A stretch of 64,000 nt of DNA. Source: Cenococcum geophilum 1.58. Its lineage: Eukaryota; Ascomycota; Dothideomycetes; Gloniales; Gloniaceae. The notes beneath the pieces were generated by a model, which worked only from the letters and a program-made list of their open reading frames with translations, had not been told where the DNA came from and made no database searches. The stretch covers positions 248,001 through 312,000 of the forward strand of contig KV748234.1 of NCBI GenBank assembly GCA_001692895.1, in the 5' to 3' direction. The number at the start of each line of letters is the position of its first letter. Positions within the stretch are counted from its first letter, which is position 1. The translations under genes were made by a program, and so were the position numbers. This document shows, in pieces, positions 47,710-60,246 of the stretch.

Positions 47710-50700
47710 ATAACTTTTAGGTTAAGCTTATTTGTGTTAATTAGGGTTTTAAGGGCTTAACACGGCTTTGCCTTAGTTATAGCGTTTACTAGGTTGTTTC
47801 CGCCGCTAATCTATTTAACCTCTACAATTTTACGTTGTTTATAGGCCTAATATAAGCACATTAGGTCGACCATAAGCCTCTTTTCTTATGTCGTACCTAG
47901 TTTAACTAGGCAGTTGTAGAGGGACTTTAAATTGGTGTATAAAACTAGGGGTAACTACTCCAGTTATAGAATCTTCTGGACCGTTAATTTGATTACGGCT
48001 GCTATATTAAAGTTATAAGCTAATGCATATAGTTTAGAGGCTAGTACACTGTGGGTTACTCGTTTGCACTTAATTAAAGACTAGTATAGTATATTTGCGT
48101 CCTAATTATGGTCCGTAAGTACGATTACGAAGCCGATTTGCGATAATAGGTCCCTGTTATTGGTAAAGGAGGCGTCCGTAAATGCTAGTAAGCTAAGGGA
48201 ACTTAGGTCTAGTGGTATAAAAGTAAGTCCCCTTGCTGTATTGTTAATTTGCCACTAAATGCGCTTATTAAGCTGCTTGATATTTTCTTCTTACGGATCT
48301 ACTGCCTGGGCTGTAAAGGATAAATTATAAGCAGATTTGGGTTAACAGACTATGGCAATATAGGCGCCTCTTGCACGCTGTGCAACGTATTAGTCCTTTA
48401 TATTTACGGTCTTACGGGTCTCTTCACGGGAGCTGGTAAGGTCCATAGGCTTTACTATAACGGGCTTTAGGTTTTAAGCTTGGCGTTCCTAAGTTAGCTT
48501 AATTAGGTTGCCCTTTTATATAATTAGGCCTTTATTAGACTTGATTAGATTCTACTTAGTTAACTACTCTTACGGCTTTGCTAAGAACTTAGCCTTTTAT
48601 AGTTTAGTTTCTTTAGCGTCCGTAAAGGTCTAGTCTGCTAGAAATAGGGTATTATCTGTTTAGAGTCTAATAATACCAAGGCCGTTTAATAGGCTGTATA
48701 GGAGGCAGGGGTTGTAGGTCGACTATTCTATTTTAAGTTTACTAATATAGTGCTGGTAGTATGTCTTAAACCAGTAGTTTCTAGCTTCTAGTACCCCGTA
48801 AAGAGGTTTTATAACCCATAAAATTATTTTTAGTTATAGGTTAAGCTCACGGGGTGGTCGTATAAAGATATCCCTACTTAGGTAGGTATTTAACTGCACG
48901 TAGGCTTATAAGATGTCCCGTAAGTAGAGGGCTATAGGTTTAATTTGCTGTAGTCTAGGCGTAAATGTAAGTATAATCCGTTAACTAATTTATTAAATTG
49001 TAGGCGATTGCGTAAGGACTAGGTCCTTTCCCTAGTTATTATAAGCTTATATAATAAGCCTTAATTTCTTAAAAGCTTTATTAGTACTAGGGTGCTTAAT
49101 CTTGTTAATAAAGCGTAAGTTAAATATACGGACGCCTTGTGGGACGTCTTTCTCTATTATAACCGCAAAGATACCCTTTTTAAGTAGTCCGTTAATTTCT
49201 TTATGTCATAAGTCCGTAAACGGGGTTTCCTATACTAGAACTAATATATCTATAAGCGGAGATTGCCTTGCGGATATTCCTGCGGAGGTTAGGTAATTTT
49301 CTATTATAGTGTTCTTAGTTACGGGGTGCTTTCGGGGGCGTCCTTAACCACGCTTTACGGTAGGTTTAGTAGGTTTAGTGGGTTTCTGGGGAACTTCTAG
49401 GGTAAGTAAGGGTGCTTCCAGTTTATTTAATTCGGCGGGTGCTTCTAGTTCGTCTAGTTTAATAGGTGCTTCCAGTTCGTCTAGTTTAACGTTATAGGTG
49501 TTTTTGGGCCGAAAGTAGGGTTTTACGGACGTGCTTCTGAAGCTGGTTGGCCCACTAGGAAGCTATACACAGTATGTCTCATTTTCTACGGCTAGTAGAT
49601 AATAAGGTTTATTCTAACTGCCGCTTTTACGCTATATAAGGACTTTAGAGTTAAGCGGGAGGTTGTGTACTGGGGTTATGTTAGGTCCGTTGCGGTGGTA
49701 TAGGGCGTTATTAATAGCTTGCTTGGCTCGTAGCTTAACTATTTTAGTTATTGCCTTTTGTATTATAGCTGCTCGTTCTATAATAGACGGGGTAGAAGGG
49801 CCTAGGTTACTTATTCTTAGGTAGGCTCCATAAACTAAAAGGGTAGGTACTAGTCCGTTAGGGCTAGCGGTGTTATTAACAGCTTTTATAGCCATCTGTA
49901 AAGCTAGTTCCTTTTAGATATTCTTATACTCGTCCGTAATAATCTGGTAAGCTCTCCGTAAGGCTAAGTAAGCTCGCTTAACAAGCCTAACGGACTAGTA
50001 CGCCTTAACTGGAACAGCTTTTGTTAATATAGCTATAGCCGTAGCATACTGCTGGAATTCCTTGCTGATGAAGTTCCTACCGGCGTCGTGGGTGATATAC
50101 TACGGAGGTTTAACGTATATGTTAATTTAGCAGGTCCGTAAAATATCCCAAGTATATTTTGCGGATATATTTTGTAACCAACGGGCGGCTTAATAGTGGG
50201 TTGCCTCGTTAATTATATGTAATACTAGACTGCCGTTAATGTATATAATGTCTACATATACTAAGTGGTTAAAGTTAAGGTCCTTGTAAAGGGTGAACTT
50301 AAATTAGCCTAGGGAACGTCTATATTTCTAGTAAAAGGAGCAGTATTTAGTTAGGTAATTAACTGCCTTCCTATTAATATTGTTGTATCTAGAGCGTTTA
50401 AGGACTCTATATAGCTTTTTGGCTAACGGGTAGCCGAAACGGCGGTATAGACGGTGGATTTCTATACTGGTAAGGTAGCACGGGTTATAGTCGAAAGATT
50501 CCTAAATATAGGTTTGTAAAGTCTCTCCCTATATAAGGAACGGGTGTCTAAATTGTTATGTAATTGGTAGGGTAATATACTTACTTCCTAGGGCAGTTGC
50601 GGGGCCGATTAAGGTGTCCGTAATATTGTTATAGTAAACCTATAACCTATCTATATCCGTAAAGCAAAGTAAGAAAAGGGTGTCTGCTTTTACTATGTAG

Positions 50701-50910
50701 AAGTTAACTAGGCTAATTAGGGTCTTAACTGTAACTAATCTAATTAATGCAGTTAAGCTAATGCCGAATTAGACGTTTACGGCCCTAGTTTACATAATAT
50801 TAATGTCCGTATTGTTATTTGCGGTGGTCCTATATACGAGGTATTGTCCGTAGCCTATAGTAGACTTCTTGGAGGCGCCTGTGTTGATTATAACACTGTA
50901 GAATTCCTTA
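47710..50910 (-). pseudogene. pol: Copia Pol: protease, integrase, RT, RNase H
   Basis: Minus strand. Protease near 50880-50825 reads I-I-N-T-G-A-S-K-K-S-T-I-G-Y-G-Q-Y-L; the catalytic Asp of DTGA is now Asn by G to A. The integrase C-terminal part at 49895-49632 is open for 87 codons (N-G-L-V-P-T-L-L-V-Y-G-A-Y, L-P-L-N-S-K-V-L-I). It is followed near 49585-49510 by E-T-Y-C-V...L-P-S-G-P-T-S-F-R-S-T-S-V-K-P-Y. RT spans about 49400-48400. RNase H near 48195-47700 has F-T-D-A-S-F-T-N-N, Y-N-C-L-V-K-L-G-T-T and N-A-I-T-K-A-K-P-C. Stops are few and of the Gln/Trp type. The protein would cut, reverse-transcribe and integrate the element. Confidence 0.93.
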
Positions 50911-51049
50911 GGGGTATAGCGTTCTGTGGTAATATATGCAAATAGGTCCTGCTTATAATTTATAACGTCCGTAATAGGGGTGCTTGCGGAATGGTTTTTG
51001 GGCGTAACTAAGTGTATAAAGGAACGGTTGGCTAATACGGTCGTAATAT

Positions 51050-52900
51050 TAAAGGCTTGGCTGTCTATAAAAGGTCTGAAAGTAGTTAGGAACGTTTTTA
51101 GGGTCTCCTGTTCCTAGTTATCTAGGTTAAAGTTAATTATAAGGGCTTCTATTAACTTATTAGGGGGCTTCTCTTCTTTCTCTCCTTTATATTCTAAGAT
51201 AAACTGGCTAATCCGTTTATTAAATCTCTTCTTAGACCTATTACGTTCTTCCTGGGTATACCTTATAGACTAATATCCTTCCTTACTACATACGAAGCAT
51301 TTCTAGCTTATTTGTCTATGGGGGTATGCTTTTATACGGGGGTTGCTGCGGGGGTTATAGGTAGGACTTAGTCGGTACGGGTGCTGCTGGCGGTAGCGGC
51401 GGTCCGTAAAGTAGACGTCTAAGTCTATTTACGGATATTAAATATCCGTAACAAAGGCTTAAGTGCTGCCTGGTGGGTTTAAGACTTTATAGGTTACAAT
51501 AGAGGAGCATAGATTATTAATGAGGCCAGCTAAGGTATCTGTAGGCTTATAGTAGGCGTACTTGTAGGGCTCTACTTCCTAGCAGGCCGTAATAAGTTTA
51601 TTGTATAGGAAGTCGTCTGTTTGAAGCTTAGCGTTAAAGCCGTGCTATAGGTACCGGAGGTCTTTAATAAGAATTTGTAGGCACTCTATAGTCGATTTTT
51701 TAGTGTTCTTGTTGATTACGGTCCGTAGCTTAGTTATATTCTATTAGGTAAGGATATTACGCCTATATTCCGGTCCTTTAAAGTAGTTACGAGTAGCTTC
51801 GCATAGCTTATTAAAGGAGACACCAAGGGGGTTACTCTTAAGGTTAGTATAGTAGTGGTTAAGTGCTAGGCCGCGTAGTATGGTAGAGTAGGCTTGGCTA
51901 AACTCTTATTTAGGAATATCGGCCTTCTAGCAGAGGTCCGTAAAGATAGTTAGTTTAAAGTTAAAATTATTATTTTCACCGCTATACTTAGATTTATCAG
52001 TATAGAGCTTGGCTAGGTTAGCTAGCTCCTTACCATAGGTCTTTACTTAGGTGGGTTGTAGATCTATAACTTACGGATTTATAGCTTGCGGATATATGGC
52101 TTACGGGTCTATAACTTAAATAGTAGGGGTAGTTTAGTCCGTATTTTGGTTTACAGGGGTATTATAATCCGTAACTTAAGAGTAGGGTATATTTTGGCCC
52201 ATAAGGTTAAGTCTAAAGCCGCTTAGGTTTATAGGACGAATTTGGTTAAGTGGGTTAGGTATAAGGCTAGCGATTATATTAAGTTTAAAAAAAGTAAAGA
52301 GTTCCTTAGTTTCTTGGAACTGGTCTAAGATTTCCTCTTTAGTCTATTCCGTTTGGTCCTTCTTATATATTATATTGTACAAGGACTATATAACAGTAAC
52401 TTATTTATTCCTTTTAACCTATACACTTTAGTTACGTAAGAGGGTCCGTAGGTTACGGATAGTAGTAGGGTTACATGCTTTAAAGATAGCTTCCGTAAAG
52501 TCCGCAAAGTCTTCCTAGTATTGCTCCTATAGGTCAACGTTTATAAGCTTAAAATATTTATATTTAAGAACTTTAAATTTAATATAGTTGTTAACGTTAG
52601 GTATAGACGTAAGGTCGGCTCCCTGCCTTTACTTTTCCTAGCCTTTATTAACTTGCTTCCTTAGGTCTGCTATACTATATAGTGTAGTATAGTACGCAGT
52701 GGGTAGAAGAGGTCTTGTAGTGGTCCGTAAAGGCGGTTAATGTCCGTAGCGGTTCGTAGAAGGGTAAGGGTGTCCGTAAGGGGTCTTAACAGGTCCGTAG
52801 TAGTTCGTAGAGGGGTAGGGGGTCTCCGTAAGGGGTCTGAAAAGACGTTAGAGGTATTAAAAGAGGGTGTAGTAGGGATAGAGGTTCGAGGTTTAAGGGT
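51050..52900 (-). pseudogene. gag: Copia Gag with CFVC zinc knuckle and PQ-rich repeat
   Basis: The minus strand at about 51310-51240 reads K-C-F-V-C-S-K-E-G-Y-(W)-S-I-R-Y-T-Q-E-E-R, the fungal Copia knuckle (C-x2-C-x4-H/Y...). It is followed by about 110 open codons, including V-L-A-N-R-S-F-I-H-L-V-T, leading into the protease. Upstream at about 52120-52060 a short pentapeptide-like series (V-I-D-P-Q / A-I-Y-P-Q / A-I-N-P-Q) is encoded by an 18-bp tandem repeat. It is homologous to the Gag of the gag-only element at 735-2850. Confidence 0.88.
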
Positions 52901-53117
52901 AGGGGGTTCCGTATAGGTCTGTATTTGCGTCTATTATACTTCTGGTAAACCGTACTAAGACTTAAATAAGTATACAGAGTTGGAGATAAGTCCGTAATCC
53001 CCGACTTCCGACCTTTCAGCAGGTCGTACTAGGAGTCTAAACGGGTGGTCGCTGTCGTATGTATCGCTCGGGGGGAGGTATTGAGTGATTGCTAATCTGT
53101 ACGCGCTCACTGATCAG

Positions 53118-53332
53118 TGTTCGTACTAACTTAATAGCACGAGTGAGTCGTATCCACGGGCACGAAATACATGTAGTATCGTATACTTGTTTAGATGGTG
53201 ACTGTCGATTCTATTAAGGTAGACTACGTGGTCTATATACTGACGCGCCTCCCCCCTAATTAGTCAGCACGTAGGTAGTTGGTGCATGAACGCGTATTTA
53301 CGCGTTCGTACACCAGGTGCTGTAATTATACA
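53118..53332 (-). repeat. Copia 5' LTR, 215 bp
   Basis: Better preserved LTR (TGTTCG...ATTATACA) adjoining the TSD GTTTC at 53333-53337. Confidence 0.95.
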
Positions 53333-53682
53333 GTTTCTTTTTTATCCTTATCGCTATTAATTAATAAGTACTTTAACTCTATTATTATTATTACTAATCT
53401 TTATCTATATATTATTATAATATCTTAATCTAGCTTATAGAGTTAATTTTATTCTTTATTTAACTCTTTAGTTCCTTTAAGTCCTTTTAACTTTAGCTCT
53501 TATAGCTAATAGCTTATATTATACTTAGTATACGTTATTATAATAGAACGTAAAACTTTTAATTAAATACTCTTTTATTCTTTATAGTGCACTATTATTC
53601 CTCTATATATATATATTATATACTATTAGTCTAATTCCCTTTACTATATAGTAGTCCTAACTACTTCTATAGTTTCTAGTAA
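53333..53682 (-). pseudogene. gag: Gypsy B gag segment
   Basis: It aligns with Gypsy C about 43083-43440 and lies between the Copia and LINE D insertions. The last 13 bp are the LINE D TSD. Confidence 0.8.
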
Positions 53683-53709
53683 CATACCTAGCCCAATAAA
53701 AAATTAAAG

Positions 53710-55370
53710 GAGCTCTTGCTGCACCCGGCCTAAAAAGACTAAAACTAACTAAAAGAACCCTAAAAAACACCTAGAGAATCCCCCTAAGATGTATATATTA
53801 CAGGGGAGGCACACATTAAACGACGGTAGCTCGCACTCGCGCGTAACCGCTAGAACTACGCCTAGTAATGGCCCTCTATAATAAAGACGGGCGAATACTA
53901 TACTATAAAGCGGAAATACCTCTATTAAGAAGGCATCTAATAAAATATAAAGCCTATTAGACGCGTCTAGTATCTAGAATTATAGGGAAGTAACCGTTAG
54001 CTATAACGAACTAATATAGCTAGTAGAATAGCTCTGCTAGTCTAGTAAACCTTAGGCGCCCCTTTAGCAAACCCTTAATTAAATCCTCTAATAGCTAAGC
54101 AAAATTAAAAATAAGTATAACCCCCTTTTACCGGCGAACCGCACCTGGGCCGCTATAGCTATGCTTTTACAGCATAAGGAACCTACCCCCCTTAAGTTAA
54201 TAAACGGGTATATAATTATAATATAACTAAATATAAAATAAGTAGAGGGGCTTAGGGGATAATTAGAAACAGAAGTCCTTATAAAGATATATAAAGAGGT
54301 TTATAACGCTATTATAGTCTAATACCTTAAGAGCGGAGATATTAAAGTTACCCTAAAGAACTAATAGGCAAAGGAACGAGCCGTAAGGGTAGGGGATAGG
54401 CTAGGAGAATGTATTAGCATAAAAGTACTTTGCGAGGATTACTCAGTTAAAGTCCTAGCGGTTCCTATAAGCCTTAGGGTAGAAAAGAGACGCTAGGTAG
54501 ATAATATAGCAATTATATAGGAGATAGTAAGATAAACGGAACGCCTTATACTAGGACTCGAAATCACCTAAATTTAATAGCTTTAATAGGAAAATGCAAA
54601 CTAAGTATATAATAAAAACAATAAGAGAATATAAGGGTTACTAGAGACTTGCTAGAGAGATACTAGATAAACGTATAGCTCCCTTATTGTTAGTATATAT
54701 ACACTAGGAATGCAAAAACTCCTTATCTAAAAAGGAATAATTATAAATGGCCTTATATATAATATAAGGCTCTATAACTATAGACTACGCCTAGAATAAT
54801 ACTATTGCTATATATAATAGGGACACACCTAATCTATATACGCAGTATAGGTGTGCTACGGCCACTATATAGGCCCCTATAATATAAAACACTACTTAAA
54901 TTAAGACTAATAAAATACGCGAACTACTACTAAAGCACATATAAGGCGTAGGAGAGAGAAGACTGCATTAAATACAGGAGATAGAAGGTAAGGGCTTAAT
55001 AGCTGCGGGAATAACTATATACTAGGTTATATAAATAGAAATAATAGGCGATAAGCTAAGGAGACGTAGGCGCCTTCCTAGCGTTTTCTATCTTTAATAC
55101 TAGAGGGCTAGGCTAGCTATCCTAAGCCTTAATAGGCTAGAAGCGATGCCGCGCGATATTACTAGACTAATTAGGGATATAAGGGTTACAGGGGATATAA
55201 GGGAGAGGACGCCCCGTAGGAAGACCCCTATAGATAGTAATAGCAGGTTTAAAACCAGGACAATTAAGAATTAGACTTAATACGGCAAATATAACATTTG
55301 TAGCCGATCTATAAAGGGTATATAGCCGATTAGTAAGAATAGGGGAAGAACCGGTAATAATAACAGATTT
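53710..55370 (+). pseudogene. LINE D ORF1 (Gag-like)
   Basis: The region precedes the endonuclease and aligns with LINE E 26169-28870 and LINE B 34390-33000. The only motif hint is a C-Y-G-H-Y cluster near 54855-54880, a possible CCHC remnant. It probably encodes the ORF1 RNA-binding protein of the LINE, but this rests on position more than sequence. Confidence 0.5.
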
Positions 55371-55579
55371 AGATATAGAAGCGCTAATAAAAACATAAGA
55401 TATAGGAATAAAAAGCTTTATATAAAATAAGTAGTAACTAGGGTATAGATATAAGAGATAAAAGGTCTAAATATCCTAGAAAAAGTAGAAATAAAAGAAG
55501 TAAGGAATAAAGGAGAGTTAAAAAACCCTTGCTAGGGGTCCACCACCTATCCATTATATAGTATAACTATAGCAACACA

Positions 55580-58500
55580 AACTACCGCCTTATAAGGCCC
55601 CTACTAGACAGTTTAGACCTAGAGAAATATTATATCCTTGCTATATAAGAACCGTATTATAATACCTTTATATAATTAACATACTACCCCTAAGGATTCT
55701 AGCTCCTATATAAACTAAAAGCAGCTATACGCGTATACTTTATAATTAGTAAGGCTATTAGCCTATCCTTATAGTTATAGNAGGNAGTTAACCNAGATAT
55801 TATAGTTATAANAATNNANANATATAGGGGACNNGTATANATTATTAATATATATAACCCTAGGGTTAAAGGGGTCCTATAAATAGAGAATATTATATTA
55901 GTAATAAGCTTACTAGAAACCAAAGGTATAGAGTCTATCCTATTAGGAGATATAAACCTTTACTACCTACGGTAGGGGGGCATCTATATTACTATAAATT
56001 AACAGTTAAAGTGCTTACTAAGAGCTATAGATATCTAGGGCCTTAAGCTAGCTACCCCCCTAGGAGCAATTATATGGCAATAAGGCACCGCTAGAAGTAT
56101 AATTAACCTTATATTTATAGACGAAGGCCTATACTAGAGACTTAAAAGGTATAACCCTAAAGAAGAATAGGTACTTACCTTAGACTATATCCCTATTTAG
56201 ATATAGCTAGACCTAGATACTAAAGCGTAACTAAATAGAAAAAGATACGTAATAAGGAAGCTTAAAATAGACAGTTTCCTTAATACAGTTAAACAATAAC
56301 TCTAAAACCTAGAAAAAATCCACCTAATACTAAACGAGTAAAGCTTATTAGCTACCCCTAAGGAAATTAACTAAAGACTAGAAAGGATCTAGGCAGCAAT
56401 TAAAAATAGGCTAAAAGAGCACTACCCGATCTTAAAACTGGGCCCCTATACACAATATATATAGTCTATATAATGCGCAGTTCTAGTTACTAGCTAATAA
56501 TAAGTAAAAAGGAAATATATAAGTAGCTATAACTCTAAAAATAAGAGATAATACAAAGACATAAGAAACTAGCTAAAGAATACCCTAAAAAAAGAAGTAA
56601 GGAATAACTAGAGACGGTTTATAAATAAGCATACTTTTAACCTAAGCCTCCCCTATAATAAGGGTCTTTAGGCTATAGCAAAATAGGTAAAGAAAAAGGT
56701 AGGGCGCCTAGTAGAAGACCTACACCTACTACCCCTATAAAGAGTAGGAGAATTATAGGCTATAAATAACAATAATAAGAAGGTAAAAATTCTTATAAAA
56801 AGGTTCTTCCCCTAACTGGCTCTAGTAGACCTTAGTAATATTATAGGCAAAACACTAGTAACTCGCCTATAGGTCAATAGCGATATAATAATAGAGGAAA
56901 TAGCTAGAACTATTAGCCGCCTTTTAAATAATATAGTACTAGGACTAGATAGGATTCTAAATAAGGCCCTAAAAACCTATAGGCTACTTATAGCACCTTA
57001 GCTTATAGATATAGCTAGAGCATGCTTTACTATAGGCTACTACCCACAACTCAGAAGATTTATAACGACAGTTATTCTATAAAAAGAAGGTAAAGCAGAT
57101 TACTTAATCCTAGGAAACTACCGCCCTATTACTTTAAAAAAACACCCTTAATAAGATCTTAGAAAGGGTAATAGCGGAACGCATAGTAGATATAGTAAAG
57201 GAATACGCCCTACTACTATAAAGCTAAATAGGGGTAAAAAAGAACTGCTTAACACTATTAGCACTTACGCTACTTACTACCACTATTAAATCTATATAGG
57301 CGATGCGAAAGGACTTTATAGTATTAATGCTTAGCCTAGATATTAGTGGTGCCTATAATAATATACCCTATAAACGTCTTCTATATATTCTTAGGGCAAA
57401 GGGCTTCTTAGAATAGATTATATAATTTATCTAAGGGTTTATAGGCCAGAAAGAAACATTACTAGTCTTTAGCGGATACTAGAGCCCCCCTATTACAGTT
57501 ATAATAGGAATACTATAAGAATTACCCCTCTTGCCTATACTCTTCCTTTTCTTTATAAGCAACCTACTTAACTTTTTTAAGGAAGGGGCGACCTAGGGGA
57601 TAGGCTTTATTAATAATATAAACCTAATTATATACGGGCTAATAGCCGTAGAGAATTGCAGAACACTAGAGAAAGCTTATAATACTTATATAAAATAGGT
57701 AAAACGTTATAGAGTCTAATTCTTACTAGAGAAATACCAGCTAATCTATTTTATAAGAAAACGCAACCAATTTATAGATCTTTAGTATATAATTTACATC
57801 TAAGGCTTTAGGGGTTAACTAGTTTAGGGCCTAAGGGTATTAGGAGTATAGGTAGATAGTAAGCTCCGGTAGAGCGTATATACGGCATAAGCGGCCTATA
57901 AAGGCTAAGCATAGTTTATCACTTTATTTAGGATTGTTAATTCTATATAGGGTTTATACTTTTAGAGGTCACGCCTACTATATATAGCAGTCGTCCGGCC
58001 AACCATAATATATAGATTTAGTATTTGGGCCATTAGAGAAACTAAAAAGGGCCCCCCTAAATTACTCCTTAAACTACTTTAAAAGGTCTAAACAGCCTAC
58101 CTTTAGAGTATTATAGGTGGGTATAAGCGAACGGCTACAGTACTACTTAAAAAGGAATCTAATATTCCCCCCCTATAGTTATATATTAAAGCCGCTATAA
58201 TATAAAGAACGTAAAATAAACGTAACTCTAATGTTATAAAGTATATTAAGACACACCTAAGTAAACTATAGAGAGATCCTAGGGTGCCCTATAGGAGAAT
58301 AAACCAATAACCTTAAAGTAGGGAAGAGATATTAGAGAAATAGGTAAAGAAAGTAGAAGAAAAATAGTGCCGCTTTAGGGCCTAGGCCTATATAAAGGAA
58401 AAAGGGAGACGCGTAAAAGGTTAGTAAAGATAATAGTAAAATAAAGAAAGGAGCTAAAGTAGAATATATAAGAACGCTAGGAAACTATCTACCATAATAT

Positions 58501-59100
58501 AATACTAGTTAGACTAATGCTAGAGAGGCAAATAGGAGTTAAAGGTATAGAGGCTAACTTAGGCAAGATAAACCTAAGCTATAGTATAATTAACGCTATA
58601 GGGGGTAAATACCTAAGGGCTTTAAAAAGGCTTAATAAAGGTAGAAAATATAATAGCAATACTCTTAAGAACAGGAATAATAGGACTAAAAGATTGGCTT
58701 TACTAGGTAGGTGTCCTAGTAGGTAGCCTAAGATGCGAATATAGCTGGCTAAGATAGACACTAAAACACGTAATACTGCTATGCCCCCTATATACTAATT
58801 AAGAAACAATACTCTTAGTAGCTAGCATAGAGAACTATAATATACTACTCTTAATATAAAAAGGCCTTAAGGCGGTTACCTAGTAGCTTATTAGTTAAAA
58901 TATACTAAATTAGTTTTAGGTTATAAGGGAAATAGTAATAAAAGGTAAGGGGGCGAGCAGTAGGTACCCCCTAGTAACTCTACAGTAGTAGAGTAATAGT
59001 TTATAATACTAGCGCGTCCGTAGGCTTATTACGGCAGTAGTAGTTCCTAAAGAGGTTAAATAGTAAGGTAGTAGAGCACTATAGGCGACTTATAAGCGCT
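55580..59100 (+). pseudogene. LINE D ORF2: endonuclease, RT, C-terminal zinc motif
   Basis: The endonuclease reads E-P-Y-Y-N-T-F near 55640, L-L-G-D-I-N-L-Y-Y near 55945, G-T-A-R-S-I-I-N-L-I-F near 56085-56115, and L-D-Y-I-P-I (SDHxPI equivalent) near 56185. RT has L-D-I-S-G-A-Y-N-N-I-P near 57335-57370, then L-P-L-L-P-I-L-F-L-F near 57520-57550. The catalytic F-V-D-D is now F-I-N-N-I-N near 57605-57620. A post-RT T-I-I-Y...I-W block lies near 58000. At the C-terminus is L-L-R-T-G-I-I-G-L-K-D-W-L-Y (58659-58700), and R-C-E-Y...K-H-V-I-L-L-C-P (58733-58785), the CCHC end motif with one Cys lost. RNase H was not recognised. The frame 58517-58726 is a shadow. Confidence 0.87.
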
Positions 59101-59259
59101 AAGTAGGCGAGTCCTAAAAGGCAGGGAGATGGATTATGGGGTTTTCTTATTTTTCTTAAATAGAGTTTTCTCCCTATATATAAATAAGGAGTAGTCCGCG
59201 TGGGCCTAATAGGGATCTAAATCAGACGTTAAGCAATAAATTATTATTATTATTATTAT

Positions 59260-59889
59260 TAGTTTCTAGTAAAATAATTTTATTTTTTATAATTTATATA
59301 AGCTCTATCTTTAAACTATTATTTTTGCTATAGAATCCGCTTAAACGTCTTCTACTACTAAGATCCTTAGTTTAGCCTATACTCCTTAGTTTTATAATTA
59401 CTTAATCCTTAACTTTTAGGTTTTTATAGTTGTTTTCCCTATTTTTTATAGGTTTTTTTAATACCGCTTAGGTCTATTAGCTCTACGCTATACTATAGTT
59501 TCTAATTTAGCTTTAGTTATTACATGCTTTACGTCTTATATAACTATAAAACTCTATCTTAGCCTCTCTTAGCCTATTCCCTTTAGAAGATCCTATTATT
59601 AATCTTAATTACTTAATATATTAATTCCCTAAGGGTATCCGCATCTTTTATTAAAATAATTATATTCTAGACTTTAGCCTTAAGTCCCTATTTATACTAT
59701 GCTATAAGCGCCCTATTATTTTATTTAACCTATATAGTAAGTATTTAAAACTATATTATATACTTAATTACTAGGGTTTACTATATTAGGTCCTAAAGCT
59801 TTTTTTTTATTATAACCGTTACTTTTAGGTCCCTAAATATCTATATTAGTTATTCCATAAATCCTATTTAGCTAAAAAATATATATTAT
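59260..59889 (-). pseudogene. gag: Gypsy B gag segment
   Basis: It aligns with Gypsy C about 43428-44050 and carries the central Gag frame. The last 15 bp form the TSD of the composite element. Confidence 0.82.
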
Positions 59890-60246
59890 TATTATTATTA
59901 ATTCTATTTATCGCCCGATTCGGTCCCCTTTTTTTTTAGGTCCATGCAGGCTTCTACCTTCTATATATAGGAAAAACCCCCTAGGGGGGAAAACCTAGGT
60001 ATATCCTTTCAGCTAGTCTTACGCGCTCCGCCTTCGCCTAGCCTGTGTACCTTTATATAATGTCTACCTTATGTACTATGCTTCCAAAGTATCTTGGAAG
60101 ATCTAGGGGGTAGTAAAAGGGTTTGGTGATTCGCCAGCGTGCCACCTTTAACTAGGTAGGGGGTGTCCAGTCTTTAAGGGACTGAAAGGGGGCGTATCCT
60201 TTAGTGTCCTCCTGCTAGATCTCATTTGCTATCTAGAACTACTAAA
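59890..60246 (-). repeat. LINE A-derived 3' tail
   Basis: It matches 4132-4489 with mainly C/T and G/A differences, including the T-run, the CCCCCTAGGGGGG palindrome and the TAGTGTCCTCCT block. Homology stops at ACTAAAGG. Confidence 0.92.

Larger units (their letters stand above)
47005..53332 (-). mobile_element. Copia LTR retrotransposon, complete, 6328 bp, lightly RIPed
   Basis: 215-bp LTRs (47005-47219 and 53118-53332) start TGTTCG and end ATTATACA, with a perfect 5-bp TSD GTTTC (47000-47004 and 53333-53337) in Gypsy B gag. Order on the minus strand: Gag, PR, IN, RT, RNase H, which is the Ty1/Copia order. Many TG and CA dinucleotides remain and long protein stretches are readable, so it is one of the younger arrivals. 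LTR differences are essentially all transitions. Confidence 0.95.
53683..59259 (+). mobile_element. LINE D: uninterrupted Tad1-like LINE, 5577 bp
   Basis: Inserted in Gypsy B gag with a 13-bp TSD, TAGTTTCTAGTAA (53670-53682 and 59260-59272). The 5' end is 25-30 bp upstream of the family's conserved AGGAGCTCTTGCTGCAC (about 53710). The 3' end is (ATT)n. It has no internal insertions, so it is the reference for LINE B and E. ORF1, endonuclease, RT and C-terminal Cys-His motif are all present but with RIP stops. A cluster of undetermined bases lies at 55782-55846. Confidence 0.94.

Noticed and set aside
58517-58726. Open frame at the LINE D 3' end (and its relative at 45943-46137)
   Set aside because: Conserved between copies only because the DNA is. 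The real ORF2 frame, ending in the Cys-His motif, is a different one.
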